A stretch of DNA of 64,000 bases from positions 1 through 64,000 of the forward strand of contig NZ_JACXIY010000009.1 in assembly GCF_014705655.1 (NCBI RefSeq), given 5' to 3'. The translations under genes were made by a program, and so were the position numbers. Under the pieces are notes generated by a model. The model was not told where the DNA came from. It saw nothing but the letters and a program-made list of their open reading frames with translations, and searched no databases. Origin of the DNA: Paenibacillus arenilitoris (GTDB lineage Bacteria; Bacillota; Bacilli; Paenibacillales; Paenibacillaceae). Positions 49,054-58,263 of this stretch are shown here, in pieces (position 1 is the stretch's first letter; each line of letters begins with the position of its first letter).

Positions 49054-52000
49054 ATGACGATATTATTAAGGTATCTTACCAAGAGAGAGCCGCGACGGAA
49101 GCAGAGACGTCGCCGGATCGAACGATCCGGCCGCGCGGGCCTGCAGGCGTCCGCGGCCGTCCATATGCTATCGCGCTTGCGCGGCTTTGCAAGCGCGCCG
49201 CTCCGCGAGCATCGCGCGCTTCTGCGCCGCGCGCTGCTCGCGCTGCTGCTCGTCAGCGTCGCCCTGACCGGGCTGAGCCCGGCAGGGCCCGCTGCCGGAG
49301 CGGCGCCTGCGGCGCCCGCCGCGGCGGACGAAGCCGCGGCCATTGGCGCCTCAGGCGCCGATGCGGAGCAGCCGCAGAGCTGGCTGCTCAAGTGGCGCGA
49401 TCCCGCGCTCGCGCATGAGCTGCGCGGGACGGAAGTGCTCCGCCGCCAGGACGAGGCGGCGGTATTGCTCGTGCGTCCGGCCGATGCGGGCGCGGACGCA
49501 CGGGAGTGGCTGCGCCGGCTGCGGAGCGAGCCGGGCGTGGAATACGTGCACCCGAACTTCGGGGTGCACGTGCTTGCGCTGCCGGGCGAAGCGGCAGCCG
49601 GGGCGCCGGAAGGCGCGGAAGCGTCGAGCGGCGCGTCCGACGACGTCACCGCGTCCGACGCCGCAGCCGCGCTCGACGCGGCTACTGCGTCCAAAGCGGC
49701 CGCTCCGCCCGCCGCCAACACCGCGTCTGACGCGTCCAACGCCGCCACCATGCGTGACATCACTGCCGCAACCGACGCCGCAGCCGCGCTCGACGCGGCT
49801 ACTGCGTCCAAAGCGGCCGCTCCGCCTGCCACCAATACCGCGTCTGACGCGTCCAACGCCGCCACCATGCGTGACGTCACTGCCGCATCCGTCGCCGCTT
49901 CGCCCGCCACCAAACCCGCGTCTGAAGCGTCCGACGCCACGACTGCACCCGACGCGTCCAACGCGTCCGATGCCACCCCGCGTGACGCGGCTACCGCGGC
50001 CAATGCCGCCACCACGCCCGACGCCACCACCACGCCTGACGCGTCTGACGCCACGGCTGCACCCCACGCGTCCAACGCGTCCGATGCCACCGCGCGTGAC
50101 TCAGTCACCGCGTCCAATGCCGCCACCGCGCCAGACGCCGCAGCCGCGCTCGACGTGGCCGCCGCGTCTGCGGCGAACGCCAATGACCCGGAGCTGCCGA
50201 AGCAGGCTTTCCTGGAGCAGATCGGCGTGCCTAAGGCGTGGGAGACCGTCCGCGAGCAGACCGGACTTACGATTGCGGTCGTGGATACGGGCGTCGACCT
50301 GGACCACCCGGATTTGAAGGCCAATCTCGTGCCCGGGGCCAACCTGGTGAACCCGAACGAACCGCCCGACGACGATAACGGCCATGGCACGAGCGTAGCG
50401 GGCGTGATCGCGGCCGTCGGCAATAACGGGCTCGGCGTGTCGGGCATTTTGCACAAAGCGAAAATCATGCCGATCAAGGCGCTCGACCATCATGGCGACG
50501 GCACGGAGCAGGAGCTTGGCGACGCGATTTTGTACGCGGTCCGCAAAGGCGCCAAAATCGTCGTGCTGTCCGTCGGCCTGCACCGGTATTCCCCGTACAT
50601 GCTGGACATCGTGCAGTACGCGGAGAGCAAAGGGGTGCTTCTGGTCGCCGCGGCCGGCAACGACGGCCTGTCGCTCGGGGCGAAGGCGGCGGTGAAATAT
50701 CCGGCCGCTTATCCGACCGTGCTCGCCGTCGGCGGCGCGAAGCCTAGCGGTGCGGTCGACCCGCGCTCGAACCCGGGCAGCGAGCTCGATCTTATCGCCC
50801 CGTGGAACGTGTTTACGACCGCAATAGGCGGTTTATATAAGAAAGAAGAAGGGTCTTCGATGTCAGCCCCGCAGGCTGCTGCCGCGGCTGCCCTCGTATG
50901 GGCGCGCTTCGGCGGCTTGAAGCCTTATCAGGTGCGCGAGCTGCTAAGGCAGACGGCCAAGGACGTCGGCGCGGCCGGTCCGGACGGCATGTCCGGTTAC
51001 GGCTTGCTGCAGGTCGATCGGGCGGTTCGGTCGGCCTTGAAGGCGGACGGATACGAACCGAATAACGAGATGAAGTCGGCGTCGCGAATGCTGCTCGGCT
51101 CGGAGCTGTCGGGAGCGCTGCAAGGGGCCGGCGATCATGACTGGTACAGAGTCGATACCCCGTATGACGGCACGCTGACCATTCGCTACGAGGGGCTGAT
51201 AGCCCCTGGGGCGGTCGCGCCCCCGATCCGCGTAACGCAGTATACGGACGGAGCCCGGAAGAGCGCGGCGGACACGAAGCTGGCAAGCCGATCGATCGAT
51301 TTCGACGTCAAAAAAGGCCAGCATCTGCTTCACCTCGAGCTCCTTAACCAAAGCGGCGACGAGCTGCCTTACCGGCTGACGGCGACGTTCACGATCAAGG
51401 CCGATCCCTACGAGCCGAACGACCGCTCCTATGAAGCGTACACGCTGCAGCCTCGTTCGCAGCACGTAAGCGGCACCTTCCACCAGACCGCCGACCGGGA
51501 CTGGTTCGCCGTTACGTTCGCCCAAGGCGGCAAGCTCAGCCTGTCGCTCGACGCGAACACGGCGCGAATCGATCCGGGACTGGCGCTGCAGAAGGCGGGG
51601 GAGTCGCTGCTGCTGTACGACGATGAAGGAGAAGGCGTGACCGAGCGCTCACCAGTCATAACTGTGACTCCGGGCAAATATTATATTCGTGTTCATAATG
51701 CGATCTCATCCGAAGCAAGTCCGGCGGCCGGCACGTACACCCTGCATATGGACTACGCGCCGAAATACGAAGATCCGAACGAGCCGAACGACAAAACGTA
51801 CGAGGCCTTTATGATCAATCCCGGAACGGAGTACATAGGCGTGATCGGCAGTTATTCCGATTTGGACTGGTATCAATACCGGCTCGCGGCTCCGAGCCTC
51901 GTATCGTTGTCGGTAACCGGCGTTCCGAAGGATATCGATCTTAAGGTCGAGCTGTACGACAAGCGGATGAAGCCGTTCGCCAAGGCGAATACCGGCTCTT

Positions 52001-52650
52001 CGGGTAAGCTGCAGACGAAGGAGCAGCAGCTGACGCCGGACGTATATTATGTCAAGCTGACGGCGGATAGCCCGTTCGATACGCAGTATTATCGGATGCG
52101 GCTTCAAGCTGCGGAGCTCGTCGGCGGGTTTTCGGACGTTCAAAACCATTGGGCGGAGGAAGAAATCATCGATTTGAGCAAGAGGGGGATCACAGACGGC
52201 ACGGGACGATTCCGTTTCGAGCCGGGTCGCGCCATCACCCGTGCGGAAGCGGTGGCGATGGTCGTGAAGGCTTACAAGCCGGCTATATCGCCGGCCTCGC
52301 AGTCGAATCGATTCCAGGACGTGCCGGCGTCGCACTGGGCGGCGGGCGCCGTCGACGCGGCCGCGCGGCAGGGCTGGATCAGAGGCTTCCCGGACGGCGC
52401 CTTCCGGCCGGATCAGCCGATTACGCGAGCGGAGATGGCATTCGTAATCGGTTATGCGGAGGGTGTGAAGCCAAAGCAGCCGCAGACGAATCCGTTCGGC
52501 GATGTAGAGATAAACGACTGGTCGGCGCCGATGCTCTCGGAGATGAAGCGGCTTGGCTTGATCGAAGGCGTTCAGCCGAACCTGTATCGGCCGGACCGGC
52601 AGGCGAGCCGGGCGGATTTTGCCGTGCTGCTGCACAGAGTCATTACGTAA
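49054..52650 (+). CDS. Surface subtilisin-like serine protease with PPC and SLH domains
   Basis: A 1198-residue S8 peptidase. Order: basic N-terminus with membrane/signal helix at about 58-75 (RALLALLLVSVALTGL), inhibitor-I9-like propeptide (about 108-170, ending VEYVHPNF), an Ala/Thr/Asp/Ser linker of about 190 residues built from tandem repeats, then the catalytic domain with D411 (VVDTGVDLDHPD), H444 (NGHGTSVAG), oxyanion Asn in AAAGNDG and S604 (GSSMSAPQAA). Three pre-peptidase C-terminal repeats follow (each opening with YEPNN/YEPND/NEPND), then three SLH repeats (GGFSDVQNHWAEE, RFQDVPASHWA, PFGDVEINDW) that anchor it to wall polysaccharide. A later ATG at 49165 would shorten the N-terminus. 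Confidence 0.92.
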   Translation: MTILLRYLTKREPRRKQRRRRIERSGRAGLQASAAVHMLSRLRGFASAPLREHRALLRRALLALLLVSVALTGLSPAGPAAGAAPAAPAAADEAAAIGASGADAEQPQSWLLKWRDPALAHELRGTEVLRRQDEAAVLLVRPADAGADAREWLRRLRSEPGVEYVHPNFGVHVLALPGEAAAGAPEGAEASSGASDDVTASDAAAALDAATASKAAAPPAANTASDASNAATMRDITAATDAAAALDAATASKAAAPPATNTASDASNAATMRDVTAASVAASPATKPASEASDATTAPDASNASDATPRDAATAANAATTPDATTTPDASDATAAPHASNASDATARDSVTASNAATAPDAAAALDVAAASAANANDPELPKQAFLEQIGVPKAWETVREQTGLTIAVVDTGVDLDHPDLKANLVPGANLVNPNEPPDDDNGHGTSVAGVIAAVGNNGLGVSGILHKAKIMPIKALDHHGDGTEQELGDAILYAVRKGAKIVVLSVGLHRYSPYMLDIVQYAESKGVLLVAAAGNDGLSLGAKAAVKYPAAYPTVLAVGGAKPSGAVDPRSNPGSELDLIAPWNVFTTAIGGLYKKEEGSSMSAPQAAAAAALVWARFGGLKPYQVRELLRQTAKDVGAAGPDGMSGYGLLQVDRAVRSALKADGYEPNNEMKSASRMLLGSELSGALQGAGDHDWYRVDTPYDGTLTIRYEGLIAPGAVAPPIRVTQYTDGARKSAADTKLASRSIDFDVKKGQHLLHLELLNQSGDELPYRLTATFTIKADPYEPNDRSYEAYTLQPRSQHVSGTFHQTADRDWFAVTFAQGGKLSLSLDANTARIDPGLALQKAGESLLLYDDEGEGVTERSPVITVTPGKYYIRVHNAISSEASPAAGTYTLHMDYAPKYEDPNEPNDKTYEAFMINPGTEYIGVIGSYSDLDWYQYRLAAPSLVSLSVTGVPKDIDLKVELYDKRMKPFAKANTGSSGKLQTKEQQLTPDVYYVKLTADSPFDTQYYRMRLQAAELVGGFSDVQNHWAEEEIIDLSKRGITDGTGRFRFEPGRAITRAEAVAMVVKAYKPAISPASQSNRFQDVPASHWAAGAVDAAARQGWIRGFPDGAFRPDQPITRAEMAFVIGYAEGVKPKQPQTNPFGDVEINDWSAPMLSEMKRLGLIEGVQPNLYRPDRQASRADFAVLLHRVIT
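49655..50157 (+). repeat. 117-bp and 114-bp in-frame tandem repeats coding the protease linker
   Basis: A 117-bp unit at 49655-49771 is repeated nearly identically at 49772-49888 (39 codons, including GACGCGTCCAACGCCGCCAC). A second pair, 114 bp apart (38 codons), starts at 49930 and 50044 and shares GCGTCCAACGCGTCCGATGCC. All keep the reading frame. Confidence 0.92.
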
Positions 52651-52665
52651 TGTATAGGAGGATCC

Positions 52666-52932
52666 ATGAACGCAGGCAACGACTTTTATTCATTTGCGCA
52701 AAATGCCGCCGGCCTGACCGGTCTGTTTTCGATCGTTATCGTCATTTTAAGCATTATTCTCGTTTGGTTCATCCTGCAGGAATTTAAATGGGACGCTTTT
52801 TTCAAGTTCCCGCGCAGCCCGAAGGCTCGCATGTTTCAGGTCATCGTAGCCGTTGTTTTGGGCCATTTGCTCGCCAAGTTTATTTTGGAATATTGGGGCT
52901 ATACCGTCCTTCTGAAGAGCTTTGTCGAATAA
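52666..52932 (+). CDS. ywzB: DUF1146 family small membrane protein (YwzB-like)
   Basis: An 88-residue protein with two membrane helices (about 17-37 and 58-75) and the loop WDAFFKFPRSPKARM between them, the pattern of the DUF1146/YwzB family. Function unknown. In B. subtilis ywzB likewise lies between the atp operon and murAA, so this is the resumption of the ancestral gene order. ATAGGAGGATCC precedes the ATG. Confidence 0.85.
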   Translation: MNAGNDFYSFAQNAAGLTGLFSIVIVILSIILVWFILQEFKWDAFFKFPRSPKARMFQVIVAVVLGHLLAKFILEYWGYTVLLKSFVE

Positions 52933-53232
52933 CAAAATCGAATTTTGTCAACAATGGGTAGTACATGACGGTACGAAAAAAAGGATCGCTTGCGAATAGG
53001 TATATGTTGGAACCTATTTATGGAATGTAAACGTATTTTTATCCCGGTTTTTGTACCGTATTATAGGGTGAAAGTCTCATTTTGACGGGAAAAAAGCAAG
53101 TAAAATATGGCAGCAATTTAACGCTTGTCGAATTATGTAATGGGATGATAAGATGAAGTTTGGGTAAAACGTTCAATTCCAAAATATTCACGAATAGGAA
53201 ATAGAAATTGCAGTTCGCGGAGGGAACCACAG
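52933..53232 (+). other. AT-rich leader region of murA
   Basis: Three hundred bases without a gene. A candidate promoter is TTGTCG at 53125-53130 with GATAAG at 53147-53152 (16-bp spacer), about 80 bp before murA. Other AT-rich motifs (GTATTATAGG near 53057) could also serve. No terminator for ywzB was evident. Confidence 0.4.
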
Positions 53233-54669
53233 ATGACCAAAATTATCGTCCGCGGAGGCCAGCGCCTTACGGGAACGGTCCGCGTCAGCGGAGCGAAAAA
53301 CGCCGTTCTTCCGATATTGGCGGCCTCATTATTAGCGACAGAAGGAGACAGCGTCATCTATGACGTCCCCCTCCTCGACGACGTTATGACGATCCAGAAG
53401 GTGCTCGCCTCGCTCGGCGCGCGGTTGACTTATCATAATGAATCGATGCGTATCCATGCACAGCATATTACGTCGTATGAGGCTCCTTACGAGCTCATTC
53501 GCAAGATGCGGGCTTCCTTCCTGGTGATGGGGCCGCTGCTGGCGAGAATCGGCAAGGTGCGCATCTCGCTCCCCGGAGGATGCGCGATCGGCACGCGTCC
53601 GATCGATCAGCATTTGAAGGGCTTCGAGGCGATGGGCGCTGAAATTACGCTTGGCCACGGCTTTATCGAGGCGAGCGCAAAGTCGCGACTGAAGGGCGCG
53701 AAGATTTATCTCGACGTCGCCAGCGTAGGCGCGACGGAGAACATCATGATGGCGGCCGCTTTGGCGGAAGGCACGACCATTCTCGAGAACGCGGCCAAGG
53801 AACCGGAAATCGTCGATTTGGCCAACTATATCAATGCGATGGGCGGCAAGGTGCGCGGCGCCGGCACGGGCCTGATCCGGATCGAAGGCGTGGATCGGCT
53901 GCACGGCGCATCACATAACGTCATTCCCGACCGCGTGGAAGCGGGTACTTACATGATCGCGGCGGCCATAACGGGCGGCGACGTCTTCGTGGAAGGCGCG
54001 ATCGCGGATCACCTGACGCCGGTCATCTCGAAGCTGCAGGAGATGGGCGTAGACATAATGGAAAGCGACAACGGCATTCGCGTCCGTTCCGGTGCGAAGC
54101 TGAAGTCGGTGGACGTCAAGACGCTTCCGCATCCGGGTTTTCCGACCGACATGCAGTCGCAGATGATGGCGCTCCTGCTCGTGTCCGAAGGAACGAGCGT
54201 CGTGACGGAGACGGTATTCGAGAACCGGTTCATGCACGTCGATGAATTCCAGAAGATGAACGCCCAAATCAAGGTGGACGGCCGCACGGCGATCGTCAGC
54301 GGCGGCTTGCCGCTGACCGGGGCGAAAGTATGCGCCACCGATTTGCGGGCGGGTGCGGCGCTCATCTGCGCGGCGCTGCGCGCCGACGGCGTAACGGAAG
54401 TATCCGGCCTCCACCACGTGGATCGCGGCTATGTCGACATTACCGGCAAGCTCGCCGCGCTGGGAGCGGATATTTGGCGCGAGGAGTCCGGGGAAGGCGC
54501 AGCCGCGGCTGCCGGCAAGCTGGCCGCCGCCGGCGTGTTGACGATGCCCGCGCGCGAGCTTACGACGGTTGCGGCCGTATCGGCGGCTTCGCAATCCGAG
54601 GGCGATTCCTCGCCTTACAAGCGCGAGAAGGAAGTGGCCGTGCTTAAAGTGCAGCCGACCTGGGCTTAA
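53233..54669 (+). CDS. murA: UDP-N-acetylglucosamine 1-carboxyvinyltransferase
   Basis: MurA transfers enolpyruvate from PEP to UDP-GlcNAc, the first committed step of peptidoglycan synthesis and the fosfomycin target. The reactive cysteine is C117 in [20 protein letters not shown] with the catalytic Lys, and [13 protein letters not shown] are also present. The protein has 478 residues; after [12 protein letters not shown], where the family usually ends within about 15 residues, it continues with an Ala-rich tail of about 45 residues. The gene occupies the murAA slot next to ywzB. GGAGGGAACC precedes the ATG. A strong terminator follows. Confidence 0.96.
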   Translation: MTKIIVRGGQRLTGTVRVSGAKNAVLPILAASLLATEGDSVIYDVPLLDDVMTIQKVLASLGARLTYHNESMRIHAQHITSYEAPYELIRKMRASFLVMGPLLARIGKVRISLPGGCAIGTRPIDQHLKGFEAMGAEITLGHGFIEASAKSRLKGAKIYLDVASVGATENIMMAAALAEGTTILENAAKEPEIVDLANYINAMGGKVRGAGTGLIRIEGVDRLHGASHNVIPDRVEAGTYMIAAAITGGDVFVEGAIADHLTPVISKLQEMGVDIMESDNGIRVRSGAKLKSVDVKTLPHPGFPTDMQSQMMALLLVSEGTSVVTETVFENRFMHVDEFQKMNAQIKVDGRTAIVSGGLPLTGAKVCATDLRAGAALICAALRADGVTEVSGLHHVDRGYVDITGKLAALGADIWREESGEGAAAAAGKLAAAGVLTMPARELTTVAAVSAASQSEGDSSPYKREKEVAVLKVQPTWA

Positions 54670-54686
54670 TGGCAGGCACGTAAATA

Positions 54687-54734
54687 GAGCCTTTTTTGAT
54701 AAGCCGAGACGGGCTTATCGAAAAAGGCTCTTTT
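54687..54734 (+). terminator. Intrinsic terminator after murA
   Basis: GAGCCTTTTTTGATAAGCC pairs with GGCTTATCGAAAAAGGCTC around GAGACG, followed by TTTT. Nearly perfect 19-bp stem; the inner A/T runs make it partly bidirectional. Confidence 0.9.
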
Positions 54735-54808
54735 CTGTATAAATATTTCCCGGATTTCGCTATAATGGTTGGATAGCTGGAACTACTGCAGGATGCAAAG
54801 GGGATACT

Positions 54809-55786
54809 ATGGCAACGATCCATGATGTCGCGAAGAAAGCGAACGTGTCCGTAACGACGGTTTCCCGCGTTTTGAATAACCGGGGATATATTAGCGAAGC
54901 GACAAGAACCAAAGTGTTTCGAGTGATGGAGGAGCTTGATTATCAGCCGAACGAAATCGCGCGCTCTCTCCTCAGGAAGCAGTCCAACGTAATCGGTCTT
55001 ATTATACCGAACGTCTCTCATCCTTTCTTTAGCGAGCTTGCCAACCATGTTGAAAACTACGCTTATGACCAAGGCTTCAAACTGCTTTTATGCAACTCCC
55101 AGCTCGACCCGGTGAAAGAAAAGGATTATATCGAAATGCTGAAGCGGAACCGCGTCGATGGCATCATTATGGGCAGCCACACGCTTCAGGTCGAAGAATA
55201 CAAAAATTTAAGCTCGCCGATCGTTACGATCGACCGTCAAATCAGCAGCGAAATTCCTTACATCTCATCCGATAATTATACGGGCGGCAAGCTTGCGGCA
55301 AATCTTCTGGCCGATAAAGGCTGCGCGAAAATCGCTCATATTTGCGGCAATCTGGAGCTGCAGCTGCTGGCCAACAAAAGAACGGAAGCCTTTCAATCGG
55401 TCATGAAGGAAAAAAAGGTGGCACATCTGATCATTCAAACCGACATGAATGTATTCGATCAAATGCAGTACGAGCCTATTATGAAACGGTTGTTCGAGGA
55501 GCATCCCGATATCGACGGGGTGTTTGCGACGAGCGACATTATTGCGGCATTTGCGGTGAAGCAGTGCGCAGCCGCCGGCAAGCGTATCCCGCACGATGTG
55601 AAAATTATCGGCTATGACGATGTTAATGCGGCAAGCTTGATCACTCCGTCGATTACGACAATTAAGCAGCCGATCGCCGAGATCGGACGCAAAGCCGTCG
55701 ATCTGATCATGCGGCAACTGAACGATGAGCCGTTCGAAGCGGAAAATATTTTGCCGGTAGCTATCGTAGAACGATCAACGACATAG
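54809..55786 (+). CDS. LacI-family repressor of the fructoside operon
   Basis: A 325-residue LacI/GalR regulator. The N-terminal helix-turn-helix with hinge reads TIHDVAKKANVSVTTVSRVL, then a periplasmic-binding-like sugar domain (VIGLIIPNVSHPFFSELANH). The last conserved segment IKQPIAEIGRKAVDLI is typical. It lies upstream of a sugar ABC transporter and a GH32 enzyme and is separated from them by a terminator and a promoter with two LacI-type operators, so it is expected to repress them until a fructoside inducer binds. A TATAAT at 54761-54766 may serve as its own promoter. Confidence 0.92.
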   Translation: MATIHDVAKKANVSVTTVSRVLNNRGYISEATRTKVFRVMEELDYQPNEIARSLLRKQSNVIGLIIPNVSHPFFSELANHVENYAYDQGFKLLLCNSQLDPVKEKDYIEMLKRNRVDGIIMGSHTLQVEEYKNLSSPIVTIDRQISSEIPYISSDNYTGGKLAANLLADKGCAKIAHICGNLELQLLANKRTEAFQSVMKEKKVAHLIIQTDMNVFDQMQYEPIMKRLFEEHPDIDGVFATSDIIAAFAVKQCAAAGKRIPHDVKIIGYDDVNAASLITPSITTIKQPIAEIGRKAVDLIMRQLNDEPFEAENILPVAIVERSTT

Positions 55787-55798
55787 ATCGAAGGACGG

Positions 55799-55827
55799 AA
55801 AATCCCTTGCGCGGTGCGGGGATTTTT
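55799..55827 (+). terminator. Intrinsic terminator after the LacI-type gene
   Basis: AAAATCCC pairs with GGGGATTTT across TTGCGCGGTGC, followed by a T run. It lies 12 bp after the repressor stop. Confidence 0.8.
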
Positions 55828-55841
55828 TATTTTCCACAAAT

Positions 55842-55875
55842 ATGTCAAACGTTTGATATGTCAAACGATTGACAT
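55842..55875. promoter_or_regulatory. Two adjacent LacI-type operators
   Basis: ATGTCAAACGTTTGATAT at 55842-55859 and ATGTCAAACGATTGACAT at 55858-55875 are palindromes with the central CG typical of LacI-family operators; their centres are 16 bp apart. The second overlaps the -35 of the operon promoter. No similar palindrome was seen elsewhere in the window. Confidence 0.85.
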
Positions 55876-55897
55876 ATTACACAAACGACTTTATAAT
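55869..55897 (+). promoter_or_regulatory. Consensus sigma-A promoter of the fructoside operon
   Basis: Perfect TTGACA at 55869-55874, 17-bp spacer, perfect TATAAT at 55892-55897. Such a strong promoter needs tight repression, which the overlapping operators supply. Confidence 0.92.
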
Positions 55898-55963
55898 TCG
55901 ATATGAAAGCGGTTTACAATTTTTCAAAAACCGCAACAATTTTCATGAATTGGGGGCAGACCA

Positions 55964-57271
55964 ATGAAATTTTGGAAATGGATGCAAGCACTGGCATTAT
56001 CGCTAATCGTCGTTATGCTCGCTGCCGCATGCGGCAATTCCGGCGCATCCGGCGAGACCGGCGGAGGCTCGGCCGTAACGATTACGCTTCTCAACTCGAA
56101 GGGTGAAATTCAATCGCAGCTTGAAGAAGCGGCGAAGGCGTTCAAGGGGGATAATCCCGATATCACATTGGAAATCATACCGGTGCCGGCGGGGCAGTCG
56201 CCGTTCGAGAAAGCGTCCGCGCTATACGCCTCCGGCAACCCGGCAACGATTACGATGCTGGATACGGGCGACGTTGAAAAATTCAAAGACCGCGTCCTTG
56301 ATCTGAGCGGCGAGAAGTGGATGGCGGATGCGGTTGACCGCAGCACCGCGCTGACAACGTTTGACGGCAAGAACTATGCCTTCCCGTTGGCGATCGAAGG
56401 CTACGGCTTTATTTATAACAAAGCCGTGGTCGATCAAGCGGTAGGCGGCACGTTCGATCCGGCAGCGATCAACACGACCGCGGCGCTGGAGGAGCTGTTC
56501 AAAAAAATCGAGGCTTCCGGCAAAGCGCCGCTCATCGTTTCTCCCATGGATTGGTCGCTCGGCGCCCACTACCTGCCGCTTGCTTACGCAGGCCAGTCGG
56601 CGGATCCGGCGGCCGTTGCGCAGTTCGTAAAAGACCTGAAAGCGGGTAAGATCGAGCTGACCAGCAACTCCGTCTATAATGGACTGCTCGATACGTTCGA
56701 TCTGATGGCGAAATACAACATCGATAAGGCATCTCCGTTGTCCGGCACTTACGAGAGAGGACCGGAAGTGCTCGGCAAAGGCGAGGTCGGCATCTGGTTC
56801 CAAGGCAACTGGGCTTGGCCGCAAATTAGCGGCTTCGATACGGCAAGCGGTCAATACGGCTTCCTGCCGGTACCCGTCAGCAACAACGCGGACGACTTCG
56901 GCAACACGCAAATTTCTTCCGCGGTATCCAAACGGCTGGTGCTCGACAAGGAGAAAAATACGGCAGAGCAGCAAACGGCCGCTAAGAAATTCCTTGAGTG
57001 GATGGTCTACAGCGACAAAGGTCAAGATTTCCTTGTGAACAAAGCGAATATCATTCCCGCTTTCAAGAACATCACGCTTGAAGCGCAAGATCCGCTGGCG
57101 AAATCGATTACCGATTATATCGCAGAAGGCAAGACGCAGGATTCCATGAGCACCTTGCCGGCCGATCACTGGGCCAAAATCGGCGCCTCCATGCAAAAAT
57201 ATTTAGCAGGCGAAGCGGATCGTTCCGTGCTGACCAAAGAAATTCAGGAATATTGGAAGTCGGTTAAGTAA
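55964..57271 (+). CDS. Sugar ABC transporter substrate-binding lipoprotein (family 1)
   Basis: A 435-residue extracellular solute-binding protein of the maltose/oligosaccharide class (CUT1). The signal peptide ends with lipobox MLAAACGNSG. Family segments FPLAIEGYGFIYNKAVVDQA and the GEVGIWFQGNWAWPQI block are present. Given the GH32 gene downstream, the ligand is probably sucrose or a fructo-oligosaccharide. A hairpin in the gap after this gene may keep its mRNA more abundant than that of the permeases. No ATPase gene is in the operon; a shared MsmX-type ATPase is expected. Confidence 0.92.
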   Translation: MKFWKWMQALALSLIVVMLAAACGNSGASGETGGGSAVTITLLNSKGEIQSQLEEAAKAFKGDNPDITLEIIPVPAGQSPFEKASALYASGNPATITMLDTGDVEKFKDRVLDLSGEKWMADAVDRSTALTTFDGKNYAFPLAIEGYGFIYNKAVVDQAVGGTFDPAAINTTAALEELFKKIEASGKAPLIVSPMDWSLGAHYLPLAYAGQSADPAAVAQFVKDLKAGKIELTSNSVYNGLLDTFDLMAKYNIDKASPLSGTYERGPEVLGKGEVGIWFQGNWAWPQISGFDTASGQYGFLPVPVSNNADDFGNTQISSAVSKRLVLDKEKNTAEQQTAAKKFLEWMVYSDKGQDFLVNKANIIPAFKNITLEAQDPLAKSITDYIAEGKTQDSMSTLPADHWAKIGASMQKYLAGEADRSVLTKEIQEYWKSVK

Positions 57272-57289
57272 TTATTAGCCGCGATACGC

Positions 57290-57323
57290 CGGCTTACCCT
57301 TTTCCAAACGACGGGGTAAGCCG
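57290..57323 (+). other. Hairpin between binding-protein and permease genes
   Basis: CGGCTTACCC at 57290-57299 and GGGTAAGCCG at 57314-57323 form a perfect 10-bp stem with a 14-base loop and no U-run. Such hairpins after binding-protein genes commonly stabilise the upstream mRNA. Confidence 0.7.
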
Positions 57324-57375
57324 ATTGCGTTTGATTGCTTTCGCGCAAGCAAACCATCCACGAATGCGAGGGATC

Positions 57376-58263
57376 ATGATGATAACGGAAAAAGGGCTGT
57401 GGAATCGTTTGCGTCTGCGGCTGCTGTTTACCGGACCTACATTGTTTGCTTTTCTTGCCGTAATGATCGTTCCTTTCCTTTATGGCATTTATTTGACCTT
57501 TACGAACTGGGACGGCATTTCGACGACAAGCAGTTTCGTAGGCGTTCAAAACTATTTTTCGGTCTTTCAAGATACGGTGTTTTGGAAATCCTTTTTATTG
57601 ACTTTAAAGTACGTATTCATTACGGTCGTGCTTATTAATGCGGTCGCTTTTCTGCTCGCTTACGTATTAACGAGCGGCTTGAAGGGCCAAAGCCTATTCC
57701 GGGCGGGCTTCTTCATTCCGAATCTGGTCGGCGGTATCGTACTCGGCTTTGTTTGGCAGTTTATTTTTTCGAATGTATTCGTCTTCTTGGGTAAAGAGCT
57801 GAGCATCCCCCTATTCAGCGGCTCCTGGCTGGCTGACCCGGACAAAGCGTTCTGGGCCATGATTATCGTTACCGTCTGGCAATATGCAGGCTACATGATG
57901 GTTATTTATGTCGCGGGTCTCATGAATGTGCCCAAGGATATTTTGGAAGCTGCTAGCATCGATGGCGCGAACCTGACCACAAAACTGCGCAAAATGGTGC
58001 TTCCGCTCATGGTTCCGTCCTTTATCGTCTGCATCTTCCTCTCGTTGCAAAGAGGCTTTATGGTCTACGATTTGAATATTTCCTTAACGAAGGGCGGACC
58101 GTTCAAGAGTACGGAGATGGTATCCATGCACGTGTACGAAAAGGCGTTTCTGTCGAGGGATTACGGGGTCGGGCAAGCGGAAGCGTTCGTGCTGTTCCTG
58201 CTCGTGGCGATCATTACGATCGCTCAGGTGTACTTCAGCAAGAAGTTGGAGGTGGAGGCGTAA
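57376..58263 (+). CDS. Sugar ABC transporter permease 1 (MalF/MsmF type)
   Basis: A 295-residue permease with six helices. The ATPase-docking EAA loop is EAASIDGANLTTKLRKMVLP. The N-terminus LLFTGPTLFAFLAVMIVPFL is typical of the CUT1 first permease. The start ATG at 57376 (or 57379) has CGAGGG just upstream; in-frame codons back to 57325 lie partly in the preceding hairpin. It overlaps the second permease gene by one base. Confidence 0.93.
   Translation: MMITEKGLWNRLRLRLLFTGPTLFAFLAVMIVPFLYGIYLTFTNWDGISTTSSFVGVQNYFSVFQDTVFWKSFLLTLKYVFITVVLINAVAFLLAYVLTSGLKGQSLFRAGFFIPNLVGGIVLGFVWQFIFSNVFVFLGKELSIPLFSGSWLADPDKAFWAMIIVTVWQYAGYMMVIYVAGLMNVPKDILEAASIDGANLTTKLRKMVLPLMVPSFIVCIFLSLQRGFMVYDLNISLTKGGPFKSTEMVSMHVYEKAFLSRDYGVGQAEAFVLFLLVAIITIAQVYFSKKLEVEA

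Noticed and set aside
48882..50477. 531-codon minus-strand frame opposite the protease linker
   Set aside because: Alanine/serine-rich product is the reverse reading of the linker repeats; no ribosome site or motif.
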